DNA from: Desulfobaculum sp044987625
GTDB lineage: Bacteria > Desulfobacterota > Desulfovibrionia > Desulfovibrionales > Desulfovibrionaceae
Direction: 5' to 3'
Assembly (NCBI RefSeq): GCF_044987625.1
Contig: NZ_JBJDSB010000002.1
Location: 620,001 to 684,000 of the forward strand
Length of the DNA stretch: 64,000 nucleotides
Below the pieces are notes generated by a model, which ran no database searches, was not told where the DNA came from, and was given only the letters and a program-made list of their open reading frames with translations. This document shows positions 24,953-33,302 of this stretch, one piece after another (the first letter of the stretch is position 1; each line of letters begins with the position of its first letter). The position numbers and the translations under genes were made by a program.

Positions 24953-27900
24953 CTAGTCGTCGAGCGTTGCCGCGACTTCCACTTCCTCGAAGGCTTCGAT
25001 GACGTCGCCGACCTTGATGTCGTTGAAGTTCTCAAGACCGCCACCGCATTCGTAGCCCTTGCGCACTTCCTTGACGTCGTCCTTGAAGCGCTTCAGGGAG
25101 TTGAGCTTGCCGGTGTAGATAACCACACCGTCGCGCAGCAGGCGGATGCCAGCGTTGCGGCGCAACTCGCCGTCCACGACGAAGCAACCGGCAACGGTTC
25201 CGACCTTCGGGATGCCGAAGGTCTCGCGGACTTCGGCCTGACCGAGGTACTTCTCGGTGATGACAGGCGCGAGCATGCCGGTCATGGCGTCCTTGATGTC
25301 GCTGACGAGCTTGTAGATGATGTCGTAGAAACGGATTTCCACGTTCTCCAAGTCGGCAACGTCCTTGATTTTTGCCGTGGGGCGCACGTTGAAGCCGATG
25401 ATGATGGCCTGCGATGCGGCGGCCAGCAGGATGTCGGATTCCGTGATGGCACCGGCGGCGCTGTGCACAACATCGACCTTCACCTTGTCGGTGGAGAGCT
25501 TGAGCACGGCTTCGGTAATGGCTTCCAGAGAGCCCTGCACGTCGGCCTTGAGCACGAGGTTCAGGGTCTGCACGTCCGCGTTGGGGCGGGAGGCAAGGAA
25601 GCTTTCCAGCGTGACCTTGGACTCGCGGGCAAGGGCGCGTTCGCGTTCCTTGATCTGGCGGTCGTTGGCGATGCGGCGTGCAACCTTATCGTCCTCAACA
25701 CAGATGAACTCGTCACCTGCTTCCGGCACACCGTCAAAGCCCTGAACTTCCACAGGGATGGACGGACCAGCCATTTTGATCTTTTTGCCCTTGTCATTGT
25801 GCATGGCACGGACGCGGCCGTTGTGGGTGCCGCAGACAAAGGCGTCGCCCTGATTCAGGGTACCGCCCTGGATGAGCACGGTGGCGACAGCGCCACGGCC
25901 CTTGTCCAGACGTGCTTCGACAACGTGGCCGACAGCGCGCTTGTCAGGGTTGGCCTTGAGTTCCAGGAACTCGGCCTGCAGCAGAACCATTTCGAGCAGA
26001 GTGTCGAGGTTCATGCCGGTCTTGGCGGACACATTCACAAAGATGGTGTCGCCGCCCCAGTCTTCAGGAACCAAGCCGTGGTCGGCCAGTTCGCGCAGAG
26101 CGCGTTCGGGGTTGGCTTCTTCCTTATCCATCTTGTTGACGGCCACGATGATGGGCACGCCAGCAGCCTTGGAGTGGTTGATAGCCTCGCGGGTCTGGTC
26201 CATGACGCCGTCGTCGGCGGCCACAACCAGAATAACGATGTCCGTCACCTGAGCACCGCGGGCACGCATGGCGGTAAACGCTTCGTGACCGGGGGTGTCG
26301 AGGAAGACAACCTTGCCGCGGTCGGTTTCCACGTCGTACGCACCGATGTGCTGGGTGATGCCGCCAGCCTCACCAGTGGTGATTTTGGACTTGCGGATGG
26401 CGTCCAGCAGAGACGTCTTACCGTGGTCAACGTGGCCCATGATGGTCACGACAGGAGCGCGCGGCTTGAGGGTCTCGGGGCTATCCGCTTCTTCGGGCGC
26501 AAGGTATTCGGCCTCGGAGAAGCCGACCTTTTCCATCTCGTAGCCGAACTCGGCGGCAACGAGGGTTGCGGTCTCGAAGTCCAGGGACTGGTTGATGGTT
26601 GCCATCACGCCGAGGTCGAAGAGCACCTTGATAAGGGCCTGAGCCTTGGTGCCCATCTGCTTGGCGAGGTCGGACAGACGGATGGCTTCCTCCATCTTGA
26701 CCTTACGCTTTGCGGCCTTGATGGGCTGTGTGCTGACCTGATGCTGCGAAGCATCTGCGCCACCGCGTCCTTTCTTCTTGCGGTTGCGCTTCTGGAAGCC
26801 GAAGTGATCCTCGTTGGACTTCTTGGAGAAGTCGACAACGCGCTTGTCCTTCTTCTTCTTGTTGCGGCGCTGCTGCTCGCTCGTGGGCGGCGTTGCCGGG
26901 GCACCACCGGGCGTAAAGCCGGGCGCGCCGGGACGACCACCACCACCGGGACGGGGAGCGCCACCGCCGGGACGGCCACCACCAGGACGGCCAGCGCCGC
27001 CGCCGGGGCGTCCACCACCGGGACGGCCAGCGCCGCCACCAGGACGACCGGGACCACCGGGACGACCGCCGGGGCGGTTGTCACCAGCAGGGCGACCGTT
27101 TCTGCGGGAGTCGCCGCCAGTCGGGCGCGAGGGCGCGGGGCGTGCGGGCTGCGCATTGGGGTCAGGACGGGAAATAACACGGACCTTGGGCGCTACGGGA
27201 GCGTCCTTCTTCTTGGTCTTTTTCTTTTTCTTGCCCTTTTTGTCGTCGTCAGCGGCAGCTTTGTCGTCGCTCTTGGCCGTTTTGGCCTCGGGCTTTTCGG
27301 AATCCTTGGCCTTGTCGGCGGATTCAGCGGGTGTTTTGTCTGCGGGCTGTGCGGCTTCGGCGTCCTTTTTGGGGGCCTTGGCCTTGGCGGCTTCGCCTGC
27401 CTTTGCGTCTTTGCCTTCGGCCTTCTTTTCTTCGGCTTCGGGCGCGGCGGTGGCGGGGGCTGCCTTAACGGCGTCAGGGGTCTTCACGGCTTCGGATGCG
27501 GGCTTTTTCTCTTCTACGATCACTTCGGGCTCAGGGGTTTTTTCTTTCTTGGGCTTGATGACTTTGACCTTCGGCTCGGATTTCTTGGCGGGTTTGGCAG
27601 GCTTGGCCTTGGCCGCGGTCTTGGGCTTTTCGGCGGGCTCTTCAGTGGCTTCGGGAGCGTCGGCAGATTCGGAATCGGCCTGTGGCGCTTTGGCCGAGTC
27701 GTCAGCGCCTTCGGGCGCTGCGGCCTGCTTGGGAGCCTCATCGGAAGCCTTCTCTTCCGTTGCCTCGGCGGGCTTATCGGTCTCTTTGACCTTTTTTCTG
27801 CGTCGGCGAACGACCATACCGGGCTGCACTTCCTTCCGAACCACCTCACCGGATGCGGACGTATCCTGCATCTTGGAGCGAACGGTCGCCACCTCGTCGG

Positions 27901-28021
27901 CGGTCAACGTGCTCATGTGGCTCTTCACTTGGATACCGAGCTCGCGGCATGCGTGCAGCAGATCCTTGTTCGTAACCCCGAGCTCCGTTGATATGTCTTT
28001 AACCCGAAATTTTTCTTCCAT
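24953..28021 (-). CDS. infB: Translation initiation factor IF-2
   Basis: 1022 residues. An IF2_N domain (1-50) is followed by a long Lys/Ala/Glu/Pro-rich linker (about 60-300), a Gly-Arg-Pro repeat tract (about 312-365), a second IF2_N-like part, then the GTPase domain with GHVDHGKTS (about residue 530), DTPGHEAF and NKMD, and the beta-barrel and fMet-tRNA-binding C-terminal domains. The start at 28021 (MEEKFRVKDISTELGV) has GGGGG upstream; longer in-frame starts run through ylxR and are rejected. It overlaps ylxR by 23 bases. The linker is longer than in E. coli IF-2 (890 residues total). Confidence 0.97.
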   Translation of the reverse strand: MEEKFRVKDISTELGVTNKDLLHACRELGIQVKSHMSTLTADEVATVRSKMQDTSASGEVVRKEVQPGMVVRRRRKKVKETDKPAEATEEKASDEAPKQAAAPEGADDSAKAPQADSESADAPEATEEPAEKPKTAAKAKPAKPAKKSEPKVKVIKPKKEKTPEPEVIVEEKKPASEAVKTPDAVKAAPATAAPEAEEKKAEGKDAKAGEAAKAKAPKKDAEAAQPADKTPAESADKAKDSEKPEAKTAKSDDKAAADDDKKGKKKKKTKKKDAPVAPKVRVISRPDPNAQPARPAPSRPTGGDSRRNGRPAGDNRPGGRPGGPGRPGGGAGRPGGGRPGGGAGRPGGGRPGGGAPRPGGGGRPGAPGFTPGGAPATPPTSEQQRRNKKKKDKRVVDFSKKSNEDHFGFQKRNRKKKGRGGADASQHQVSTQPIKAAKRKVKMEEAIRLSDLAKQMGTKAQALIKVLFDLGVMATINQSLDFETATLVAAEFGYEMEKVGFSEAEYLAPEEADSPETLKPRAPVVTIMGHVDHGKTSLLDAIRKSKITTGEAGGITQHIGAYDVETDRGKVVFLDTPGHEAFTAMRARGAQVTDIVILVVAADDGVMDQTREAINHSKAAGVPIIVAVNKMDKEEANPERALRELADHGLVPEDWGGDTIFVNVSAKTGMNLDTLLEMVLLQAEFLELKANPDKRAVGHVVEARLDKGRGAVATVLIQGGTLNQGDAFVCGTHNGRVRAMHNDKGKKIKMAGPSIPVEVQGFDGVPEAGDEFICVEDDKVARRIANDRQIKERERALARESKVTLESFLASRPNADVQTLNLVLKADVQGSLEAITEAVLKLSTDKVKVDVVHSAAGAITESDILLAAASQAIIIGFNVRPTAKIKDVADLENVEIRFYDIIYKLVSDIKDAMTGMLAPVITEKYLGQAEVRETFGIPKVGTVAGCFVVDGELRRNAGIRLLRDGVVIYTGKLNSLKRFKDDVKEVRKGYECGGGLENFNDIKVGDVIEAFEEVEVAATLDD

Positions 28022-28277
28022 GTTTAACCCCCTGGCTTTTCTTGCGCCAGCCCTTGTATTTGGGAAACCGCTTGCCGCAGTCTGCATCGGAACAGAGATA
28101 ATACCCTCGGCCGGGCAGTGTGCCCGTTTCGTCCCGCAAGAGGGCAGGCGTGTCCCCGTCCGAGCGGACATAGCGCGTAAGCTCGTGCTTCGGGAGCCGC
28201 CGGCCGCAAATAACGCACCGGCGTACGGGGACATGTCTGTTCCGTGTTTCCATCGTGTTCGATACGGCATCCGTCAT
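27999..28277 (-). CDS. ylxR: YlxR family RNA-binding protein (RnpM-like)
   Basis: 92 residues with the family signature RRCVICGRRLPKHELTRYV, a conserved LPGRGYYLC and a later CGKRF. The family binds RNA and has been proposed to modulate RNase P. Between nusA and infB is its standard place. The ATG at 28277 lies 14 bases after the nusA stop; METRNRH at 28253 is an alternative start. The 3' end overlaps infB by 23 bases. Confidence 0.88.
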   Translation of the reverse strand: MTDAVSNTMETRNRHVPVRRCVICGRRLPKHELTRYVRSDGDTPALLRDETGTLPGRGYYLCSDADCGKRFPKYKGWRKKSQGVKHGRKISG

Positions 28278-28291
28278 CGGACGGACATCCG

Positions 28292-29635
28292 TTACTCCTC
28301 TTCGGGAGTTTCCTCAGTGACTTCGTCACCTTCTGCGGCTGCGACTTCGGCGAACTCTTCCGCCGATACCTCATCTTCTTCGTCGCCCTCGGCTTCATCA
28401 GCCTGGAACGAACGCAGCAGGTTGATGGCGGAGCGGACATCACCGATCTGGGATTCGGACAGCGACTCAATGGAGAGCAGGTCTTCATCCTCTGCGGAAT
28501 CCAGCTTGTCCACGGAATCAAAGCCAGCGGCAAGGAACTCTTCCACGGGGACCTCGGCCACGCTGGCAATCTGCTCCAGATGCTGGAGCTCTGCGTGGAG
28601 GTCGCCGTAGCGGGACTCAGTAAAGATATCGATCTTCCAACCCAAGAGGCGTGCGGCCAGCTTGACGTTCTGCCCTTTGCGGCCAATGGCCAGCGTGAGC
28701 TGATCGTCGGGCACGACGACTTCGAGCATGTTCTCTTCCTCATCCACCGTAATGCGGGAGATAACGGCGGGGGAGAGGGCGTTGACAGCGTAGGTTGCCA
28801 CATCCGGGCTCCACACGACAATGTCGATGCGTTCGCCGCGCAGTTCCTGAACGATGTTCTGGATGCGCGAGCCGCGGATGCCGACACATGCGCCCACGGG
28901 ATCGACGTCCCTGTCGCTGGACTGGACGGCAACCTTGGCGCGGCTGCCCGGATCGCGGGCGACACCGAGAATGCGCACGGTGCCGTCTGCCACTTCGGGC
29001 ACTTCCCTCTTGAAGAGGGCGGACATGTACTCCGGGCAGGAGCGGGACACGATGACCTGCGGGCCACGGCCCTCGCGGCGTACCTCGGTGAGGTAACACT
29101 GCACGCGGTCGCCACGCTTGTAGCGCTCTCTGGGAATCTGCTGGTCCTTGGGCAGAAGGGCTTCCGTTCTGCCAAGGTTAATGATCCAGCCGGCCTTGTC
29201 GCGGCGCTGGATGATGCCGCTGATGATTTCGCCGACGCGGTCCTTGTATTCCTCGTAGATGATTTCCTGCTCTGCGTCGCGCATGCGCTGGATGATCACC
29301 TGCTTGGCGGACTGGGCGGCGATGCGTCCGAGGTCTTCGACGTTCAGGCGGAAGCCCAGCTCGTCGTCAACCTGCGCACCGGGATCATGTTCCTGTGCGT
29401 CTTCAATAGTGATTTCGGTTGCCGGGTCGTTGACCTCAGCGACAACCGCTTTGAACTGATATACTTCGATGTCGCCGGTTTCCTCATTGAGGCTGACTTC
29501 GATGTCGATGTCATCGCCGTACTTGCGCACGACGGAGGAGCGAACGGCTTCTTCAAGGGTATCGACGAGCAGGTCGCGGTCGATGCCCTTGTCTTTGCTG
29601 ATCTGTTCTATGGCTTTTTTCAGTTCCATACTCAT
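28292..29635 (-). CDS. nusA: Transcription termination/antitermination factor NusA
   Basis: 447 residues: an RNA-polymerase-binding N-terminal domain (about 1-130), an S1 domain (about 135-200), two KH domains (GACVGIRGSRIQNIVQELRG near 250 and AIGRKGQNVKLAARLLG near 310), then a helix-hairpin-like part and a Glu/Asp/Ala-rich acidic tail. It controls pausing and termination and acts with the ribosome-maturation genes around it. GGAGG seven bases before the ATG supports the start. Confidence 0.97.
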   Translation of the reverse strand: MSMELKKAIEQISKDKGIDRDLLVDTLEEAVRSSVVRKYGDDIDIEVSLNEETGDIEVYQFKAVVAEVNDPATEITIEDAQEHDPGAQVDDELGFRLNVEDLGRIAAQSAKQVIIQRMRDAEQEIIYEEYKDRVGEIISGIIQRRDKAGWIINLGRTEALLPKDQQIPRERYKRGDRVQCYLTEVRREGRGPQVIVSRSCPEYMSALFKREVPEVADGTVRILGVARDPGSRAKVAVQSSDRDVDPVGACVGIRGSRIQNIVQELRGERIDIVVWSPDVATYAVNALSPAVISRITVDEEENMLEVVVPDDQLTLAIGRKGQNVKLAARLLGWKIDIFTESRYGDLHAELQHLEQIASVAEVPVEEFLAAGFDSVDKLDSAEDEDLLSIESLSESQIGDVRSAINLLRSFQADEAEGDEEDEVSAEEFAEVAAAEGDEVTEETPEEE

Positions 29636-29671
29636 GGAAAAACCTCCAAGCTCGGCTTGCCGATTGAAGTC

Positions 29672-30160
29672 CTAGCCTTTTCTCCCCTTGGCGCCGGGTT
29701 CCGGAAACGCATAGCGGAGGTTAGCCTTCTTAATCTCGTCCCAGTTGCACGAGAGTGCATCTGTCCCATCATTAATGGTAATGGTCTGCCCATCGACGGA
29801 GACGAGCTTTCCGGTATATCCCTTTTGGCCTTCCAGAGGCTCCAGCAGGGTAACGGACACATCCTGGCCCACGTAGGCAGCCATCTGGTCCGCAGAGAAA
29901 AACTTGCGATTCAGTCCCGGCGAGGAGACTTCCAAGGTGTACTTGCCTGGAATGAGGTCTTCCACGTCAAGGGCCACGCTGAGGTCGCGGGAGAGGCGTG
30001 CGCATTCGGCGATGGTGACGCCGTCGTCAGTTTCAACGTACACGCGCAGGACGGAGCGGTTGTCGTTACCCGCAAGGTCGATGCCCCACAACCACAGGCC
30101 CTGTGCTTCAGCCATGGGCCTGATCAGGTCATCAAGTTCCTGAATCAGATGTGTGTTCAT
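29672..30160 (-). CDS. rimP: Ribosome maturation factor RimP
   Basis: 162 residues: MNTHLIQELDDLIRPMAEAQ, then RVYVETDDGVTIAECARLSR and VEDLIPGKYTLEVSSPGLNR, the core RimP signature, and a C-terminal SH3-like domain. It assists 30S assembly. The start at 30160 gives normal length; a longer frame would run into the tRNA-Gly gene. It is the first protein gene of the operon, 36 bases before nusA. Confidence 0.93.
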   Translation of the reverse strand: MNTHLIQELDDLIRPMAEAQGLWLWGIDLAGNDNRSVLRVYVETDDGVTIAECARLSRDLSVALDVEDLIPGKYTLEVSSPGLNRKFFSADQMAAYVGQDVSVTLLEPLEGQKGYTGKLVSVDGQTITINDGTDALSCNWDEIKKANLRYAFPEPGAKGRKG

Positions 30161-30241
30161 AGTGTGATCTGCCTGAAAAAAAAAGTGGACCGCGAGGTCC
30201 ACTCGTCTCATTTTGGAATAGATCCGAGGGGTTAGAAGTTC

Positions 30242-30317
30242 TGGAGCGGGTGACGAGGTTCGAACTCGCGACTCCAAGCTTGGGAAGCTTGTACTCTACC
30301 AGCTGAGTTACACCCGC
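30242..30317 (-). tRNA. tRNA-Gly (anticodon CCC)
   Basis: 76 bases with encoded CCA. The acceptor stem GCGGGTG/CACCCGC, D arm ACTC/GAGT, anticodon arm CAAGC-TTCCCAA-GCTTG (anticodon CCC at positions 34-36) and T arm GCGAG-TTCGAAC-CTCGT all pair. It lies 81 bases upstream of rimP on the same strand and is probably cotranscribed with it and processed. Confidence 0.96.
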
Positions 30318-30470
30318 GCCTCGGAACGAGACGAAATACCAAATTGGGGCACCTTGTCAAGCGTCCAGGGTAAAATCCGGTAATTTTTGATTTTGCCTCG
30401 CGCAGAAAAAATGCCGGATTCACGGACGGCTTTGCGTGGGCGCAGCCGCCAACACGCAATCAATTACCAT

Positions 30471-30499
30471 AATATAGAACAGGGTTAAACCCTTTTGAA
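30471..30499 (-). promoter_or_regulatory. Candidate sigma-70 promoter for tRNA-Gly/rimP operon
   Basis: On the minus strand TTCAAA (30499-30494) and TATATT (30476-30471) are separated by exactly 17 bases; the -10 matches five of six consensus bases. It would start a transcript about 150 bases upstream of tRNA-Gly. The spacer contains a short inverted repeat (GGGTTTAACCC), which could be an operator. Confidence 0.45.
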
Positions 30500-30509
30500 A
30501 GAGAAATCC

Positions 30510-30536
30510 CGCATGAGAATGGTTCTCATGCGGCGG
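30510..30536. repeat. Strong inverted repeat between the divergent operons
   Basis: CCGCATGAGAA and TTCTCATGCGG form a perfect 11-bp stem around TGG, lying between the minus-strand promoter candidate and the flgF promoter. No gene on either strand runs into it, so it is more likely a protein-binding dyad or a leader structure than a terminator. Confidence 0.5.
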
Positions 30537-30593
30537 GCTTGGGGGCGCGCGAGCGTGGGCGCAGAAAAATGCTGTGGCATACCGAATTCCTTT

Positions 30594-30609
30594 TGGCGCG
30601 GTACTTGCT
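30594..30609 (+). promoter_or_regulatory. Sigma-54 (-24/-12) promoter of the flgF operon
   Basis: TGGCGCGGTACTTGCT matches the RpoN consensus TGGCACG-N4-TTGCW with the invariant GG and GC at the exact spacing and only one base different. The predicted start near 30620 leaves a leader of about 28 bases before flgF with its AAGGAGG site. Confidence 0.75.
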
Positions 30610-30648
30610 TCTCTAGGCGCAGGAAACTCGCGCCAAGGAGGCGGAAAA

Positions 30649-31425
30649 ATGCAAGACGGTATGTATAGCGCGCTTTTCGGGGCTTTGACCCAAGAGCATC
30701 GCATGAACACCATCGCCAATAATTTGGCGAACGTGAACACCACCGGCTACAAACGCGACCGGATGGCCTTTCGTGACGTGTTCGTTCGCTTCGCTCATGA
30801 CGTGATTCGGGAACCGGTTTTGAACGTCCGTTCCAAGCCGCTTTTCCCGGAACCGGACTACCTGTCAAAAGTCCGCATAGCGGAGTCGCGCATTGATTTT
30901 AGTCAGGGGAGCATGAAGAAGTCGGACAACCCGCTGGACCTTGCCATTTCGGGCGAGGGCTTCTTCAAGGTACGCAACGACAACGGCGACTACTACACCA
31001 GAAACGGCCACTTCACCGTGGGACCGGACGGCCTCATCGTCAACGCGGACGGGCATCAGCTCCTCGGCGAAGGCGGCCCCATTGCCGTGCCGCCCAGCAC
31101 GCGCCTGAGCGTGACGGCCGATGGTCAGATTTTCGCCGATGGCGAGGCGCTGGACGCCATCCAGTTGTCCACGGTCAGCGACCTGACCGCCCTGCGCAAG
31201 GTGGGGCAGAACCTTTTCGAAATCCACCCCGACCGTCAGGCCGTTGAAGAACCGGCTCTGGAGGCGCAGGTGGCACAGGGCTACCTCGAGGCCCCCAACG
31301 TCGAGGTCGTGACCGAAATGGTCAAGATGATCGAAACCCAACGCTCCTTTGAGGCCTATCAAAAGGTTATCACTACGTCGAAGGAGACGGACTCCAACGC
31401 AATTAATAAGGTCGGCAAGGTCTGA
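30649..31425 (+). CDS. flgF: Flagellar basal-body proximal rod protein FlgF
   Basis: 258 residues, the first gene of the flagellar operon. The N-terminus has NTIANNLANVNTTGYKR (Flg_bb_rod), the middle has SDNPLDLAISGEGFFKVRND, and the C-terminus ends with the conserved VVTEMVKMIETQRSFEAYQK helix. FlgF joins the rod in the periplasm. The start at 30649 has an AAGGAGG site 6 bases ahead; an upstream ATG at 30574 lacks one and lies before the promoter. FlgG follows 17 bases later. Confidence 0.95.
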   Translation: MQDGMYSALFGALTQEHRMNTIANNLANVNTTGYKRDRMAFRDVFVRFAHDVIREPVLNVRSKPLFPEPDYLSKVRIAESRIDFSQGSMKKSDNPLDLAISGEGFFKVRNDNGDYYTRNGHFTVGPDGLIVNADGHQLLGEGGPIAVPPSTRLSVTADGQIFADGEALDAIQLSTVSDLTALRKVGQNLFEIHPDRQAVEEPALEAQVAQGYLEAPNVEVVTEMVKMIETQRSFEAYQKVITTSKETDSNAINKVGKV

Positions 31426-31442
31426 TCAGGAGGCTACTCACC

Positions 31443-32225
31443 ATGATGCGATCCTTATGGACGGCCGCGACGGGCATGGTCGCCCAGCAGCTCAACATTG
31501 ACGTCATCTCGAACAACCTCGCCAACGTGAATACCATTGGCTTTAAAAAGAGCCGGGCGGAGTTCGAGGACCTGATGTACCAGAACCTCAAAATGGCGGG
31601 TTCCCCGACCGACGGCGGCGGCTTCACCCCCACCGGTCTGCAGGTTGGTATGGGTGTCAAACCCACGACGGTACACAAGTTTTTCACTCAGGGTGACTTT
31701 CAGAACACCAACAATCCGTTGGACATGGTCATCGAGGGCGACGGCTTCTTTCAGGTGGATATGAACGGCGAGCAGGCCTACACCCGCGCCGGTGCGTTCA
31801 AGCTGGACAACGAGGGCACGGTGGTGACGGCCAACGGCTACACCCTGCAGCCCGAGTTCACTGTGCCGGTGGATACCGCCAACATCGTCATCACGGACAA
31901 AGGCCATATGGCGGCCTTGGACAAGAACGGCGAAGAACTGGCGGCAACGGATATCCCGCTCTACACCTTCGTCAACCCCGCAGGCCTCAACAGCATCGGC
32001 AAGAACCTGTATCTGCCGACCGAGGCCTCCGGCGACGCCACCGAAGGCACCCCGGGCGAGGACAACGTTGGTACCGTCGCTCAGGGCTTTATTGAAATGT
32101 CCAACGTCGAAATCGTTGACGAAATGGTGCAGATGATCGTTGGCCAGCGCGCCTACGAGGTGAACTCCAAGGCTGTGACCACCTCGGACCAGATGCTCCA
32201 GATTGCCAACCAGCTGAAGCGATAG
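31443..32225 (+). CDS. flgG: Flagellar distal rod protein FlgG
   Basis: 260 residues, standard FlgG length. It has MRSLWTAATGMVAQQLNIDV, NNLANVNTIGFKKSRAEFED, the FlgG-type VGMGVKPTTVHKFFTQGDFQ, NPLDMVIEGDGFFQV and the C-terminal SNVEIVDEMVQMIVGQRAYE. It forms the distal rod that crosses the peptidoglycan. TCAGGAGGC precedes the ATG. flgA follows 24 bases later. Confidence 0.97.
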   Translation: MMRSLWTAATGMVAQQLNIDVISNNLANVNTIGFKKSRAEFEDLMYQNLKMAGSPTDGGGFTPTGLQVGMGVKPTTVHKFFTQGDFQNTNNPLDMVIEGDGFFQVDMNGEQAYTRAGAFKLDNEGTVVTANGYTLQPEFTVPVDTANIVITDKGHMAALDKNGEELAATDIPLYTFVNPAGLNSIGKNLYLPTEASGDATEGTPGEDNVGTVAQGFIEMSNVEIVDEMVQMIVGQRAYEVNSKAVTTSDQMLQIANQLKR

Positions 32226-32249
32226 CATGACCGAGCCAAGGAGGATGCG

Positions 32250-33275
32250 ATGAATATGACACGCGACACCGCAGCAGGACGCAGGCTGTCGGACTTTGCC
32301 CCGGCGCTGGCGACCCTTGTTGGGGCGCTGGTTGTGCTGTGCTGGCTGTTCGTTGCCGTGGCGCAGGCCGGGGAGACGCGGCCAACGTGGCGCATCGCCG
32401 TCCGGGACGCCGCAGTGGTGCAGGGCGATGTCGTGCGTCTTGGCGAAATTGCGTCCCCCGTGGGCAACCTGAAGCCCGATGAGTGGAAGGTGCTGGCGGC
32501 CACGGAGTTGTGGAAGGCCCCGCGTGAGCGCGGCGACCAGACCAGCATCCCCCGTGAAAAGTTACAGCGCATCATGGACTACTACCTTGAGGACTACGGC
32601 GAACTGTGCATTTTGCCCGGTCGCCTTGTGGTCCAGAAGGGTGGCAGGCTGGTGCGGCGCGACGGACTCATCAAGGGCATCGTCGAAACCTTGACGCCCA
32701 AGCTGAAGGCCATGCCCGGCGAGAATTCCCTGCGGGATTACCGCCTGCCGGATTATGTGTTCCTGAGCGACAGCCAGAATACGCTGAAGTACGAGATTAC
32801 CGGCGATTTGGAGCCGGGGCGCCTCTCGTTGCAGATTCTGGAGATGACCATGGACGGGCGGCTGTGCCGCCGCATGACGGGGACCGCGTTTGTGGACTCA
32901 TGGCGCTCCGTGGCGTGTGCGGCCAAGCCGCTGAACCGCCGCGAAACCGTGACGCCGGACAAGGTGACCTTTATGCGCAAGAATGTGGCCTACCTGCGCA
33001 ACGCGCCGTGGGACGGCAAGACCATGGGCGTGCGAGTGATGCGCTCCGTGGGCGAAGGGCAGGTCATCTACGCCGAGATTCTCGACGATGTGCCGTTGGT
33101 CTCGCGCGGTGACAAGGTCACGCTGCTTTTTGAAGGGCGGAACATTCAGCTTGCCGTGACGGCCAAGGCCCTTGAGGACGGCCGCTTCGGCGAAACCATC
33201 GTGGTGCGCAATCTGCAAAGCAACCGCGAGGTGTCCGGCGTCGTCCGCGACGGCGGTTCCGTGGTCGTGCGTTAG
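32250..33275 (+). CDS. flgA: Flagellar P-ring assembly chaperone FlgA
   Basis: 341 residues, longer than enterobacterial FlgA (about 220). A hydrophobic export segment (about 20-40) ends near AQAGE; the C-terminal half is the SAF-like chaperone domain with AKPLNRRETVTPDKVTFMRK and MRSVGEGQVIYAEILDDVPLVSRGDKVTLLFE. FlgA assists P-ring (FlgI) assembly in the periplasm. The extra N-terminal domain (about residues 45-200) is typical of Desulfovibrio-type FlgA. AAGGAGGATGCG precedes the ATG. Confidence 0.88.
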   Translation: MNMTRDTAAGRRLSDFAPALATLVGALVVLCWLFVAVAQAGETRPTWRIAVRDAAVVQGDVVRLGEIASPVGNLKPDEWKVLAATELWKAPRERGDQTSIPREKLQRIMDYYLEDYGELCILPGRLVVQKGGRLVRRDGLIKGIVETLTPKLKAMPGENSLRDYRLPDYVFLSDSQNTLKYEITGDLEPGRLSLQILEMTMDGRLCRRMTGTAFVDSWRSVACAAKPLNRRETVTPDKVTFMRKNVAYLRNAPWDGKTMGVRVMRSVGEGQVIYAEILDDVPLVSRGDKVTLLFEGRNIQLAVTAKALEDGRFGETIVVRNLQSNREVSGVVRDGGSVVVR

Positions 33276-33302
33276 CGCGGCCCAATATGGAGGAAGGAGA
33301 CA

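Noticed and set aside
26925..27085. Short regular repeats suggesting a CRISPR-like array
   Set aside because: Repeats are in frame inside IF-2, with no spacers of constant length.
26814..28610. A 598-codon plus-strand frame opposite infB/ylxR with Pro/Gly repeats
   Set aside because: It mirrors the IF-2 repeat tract; IF-2 motifs on the minus strand are decisive.
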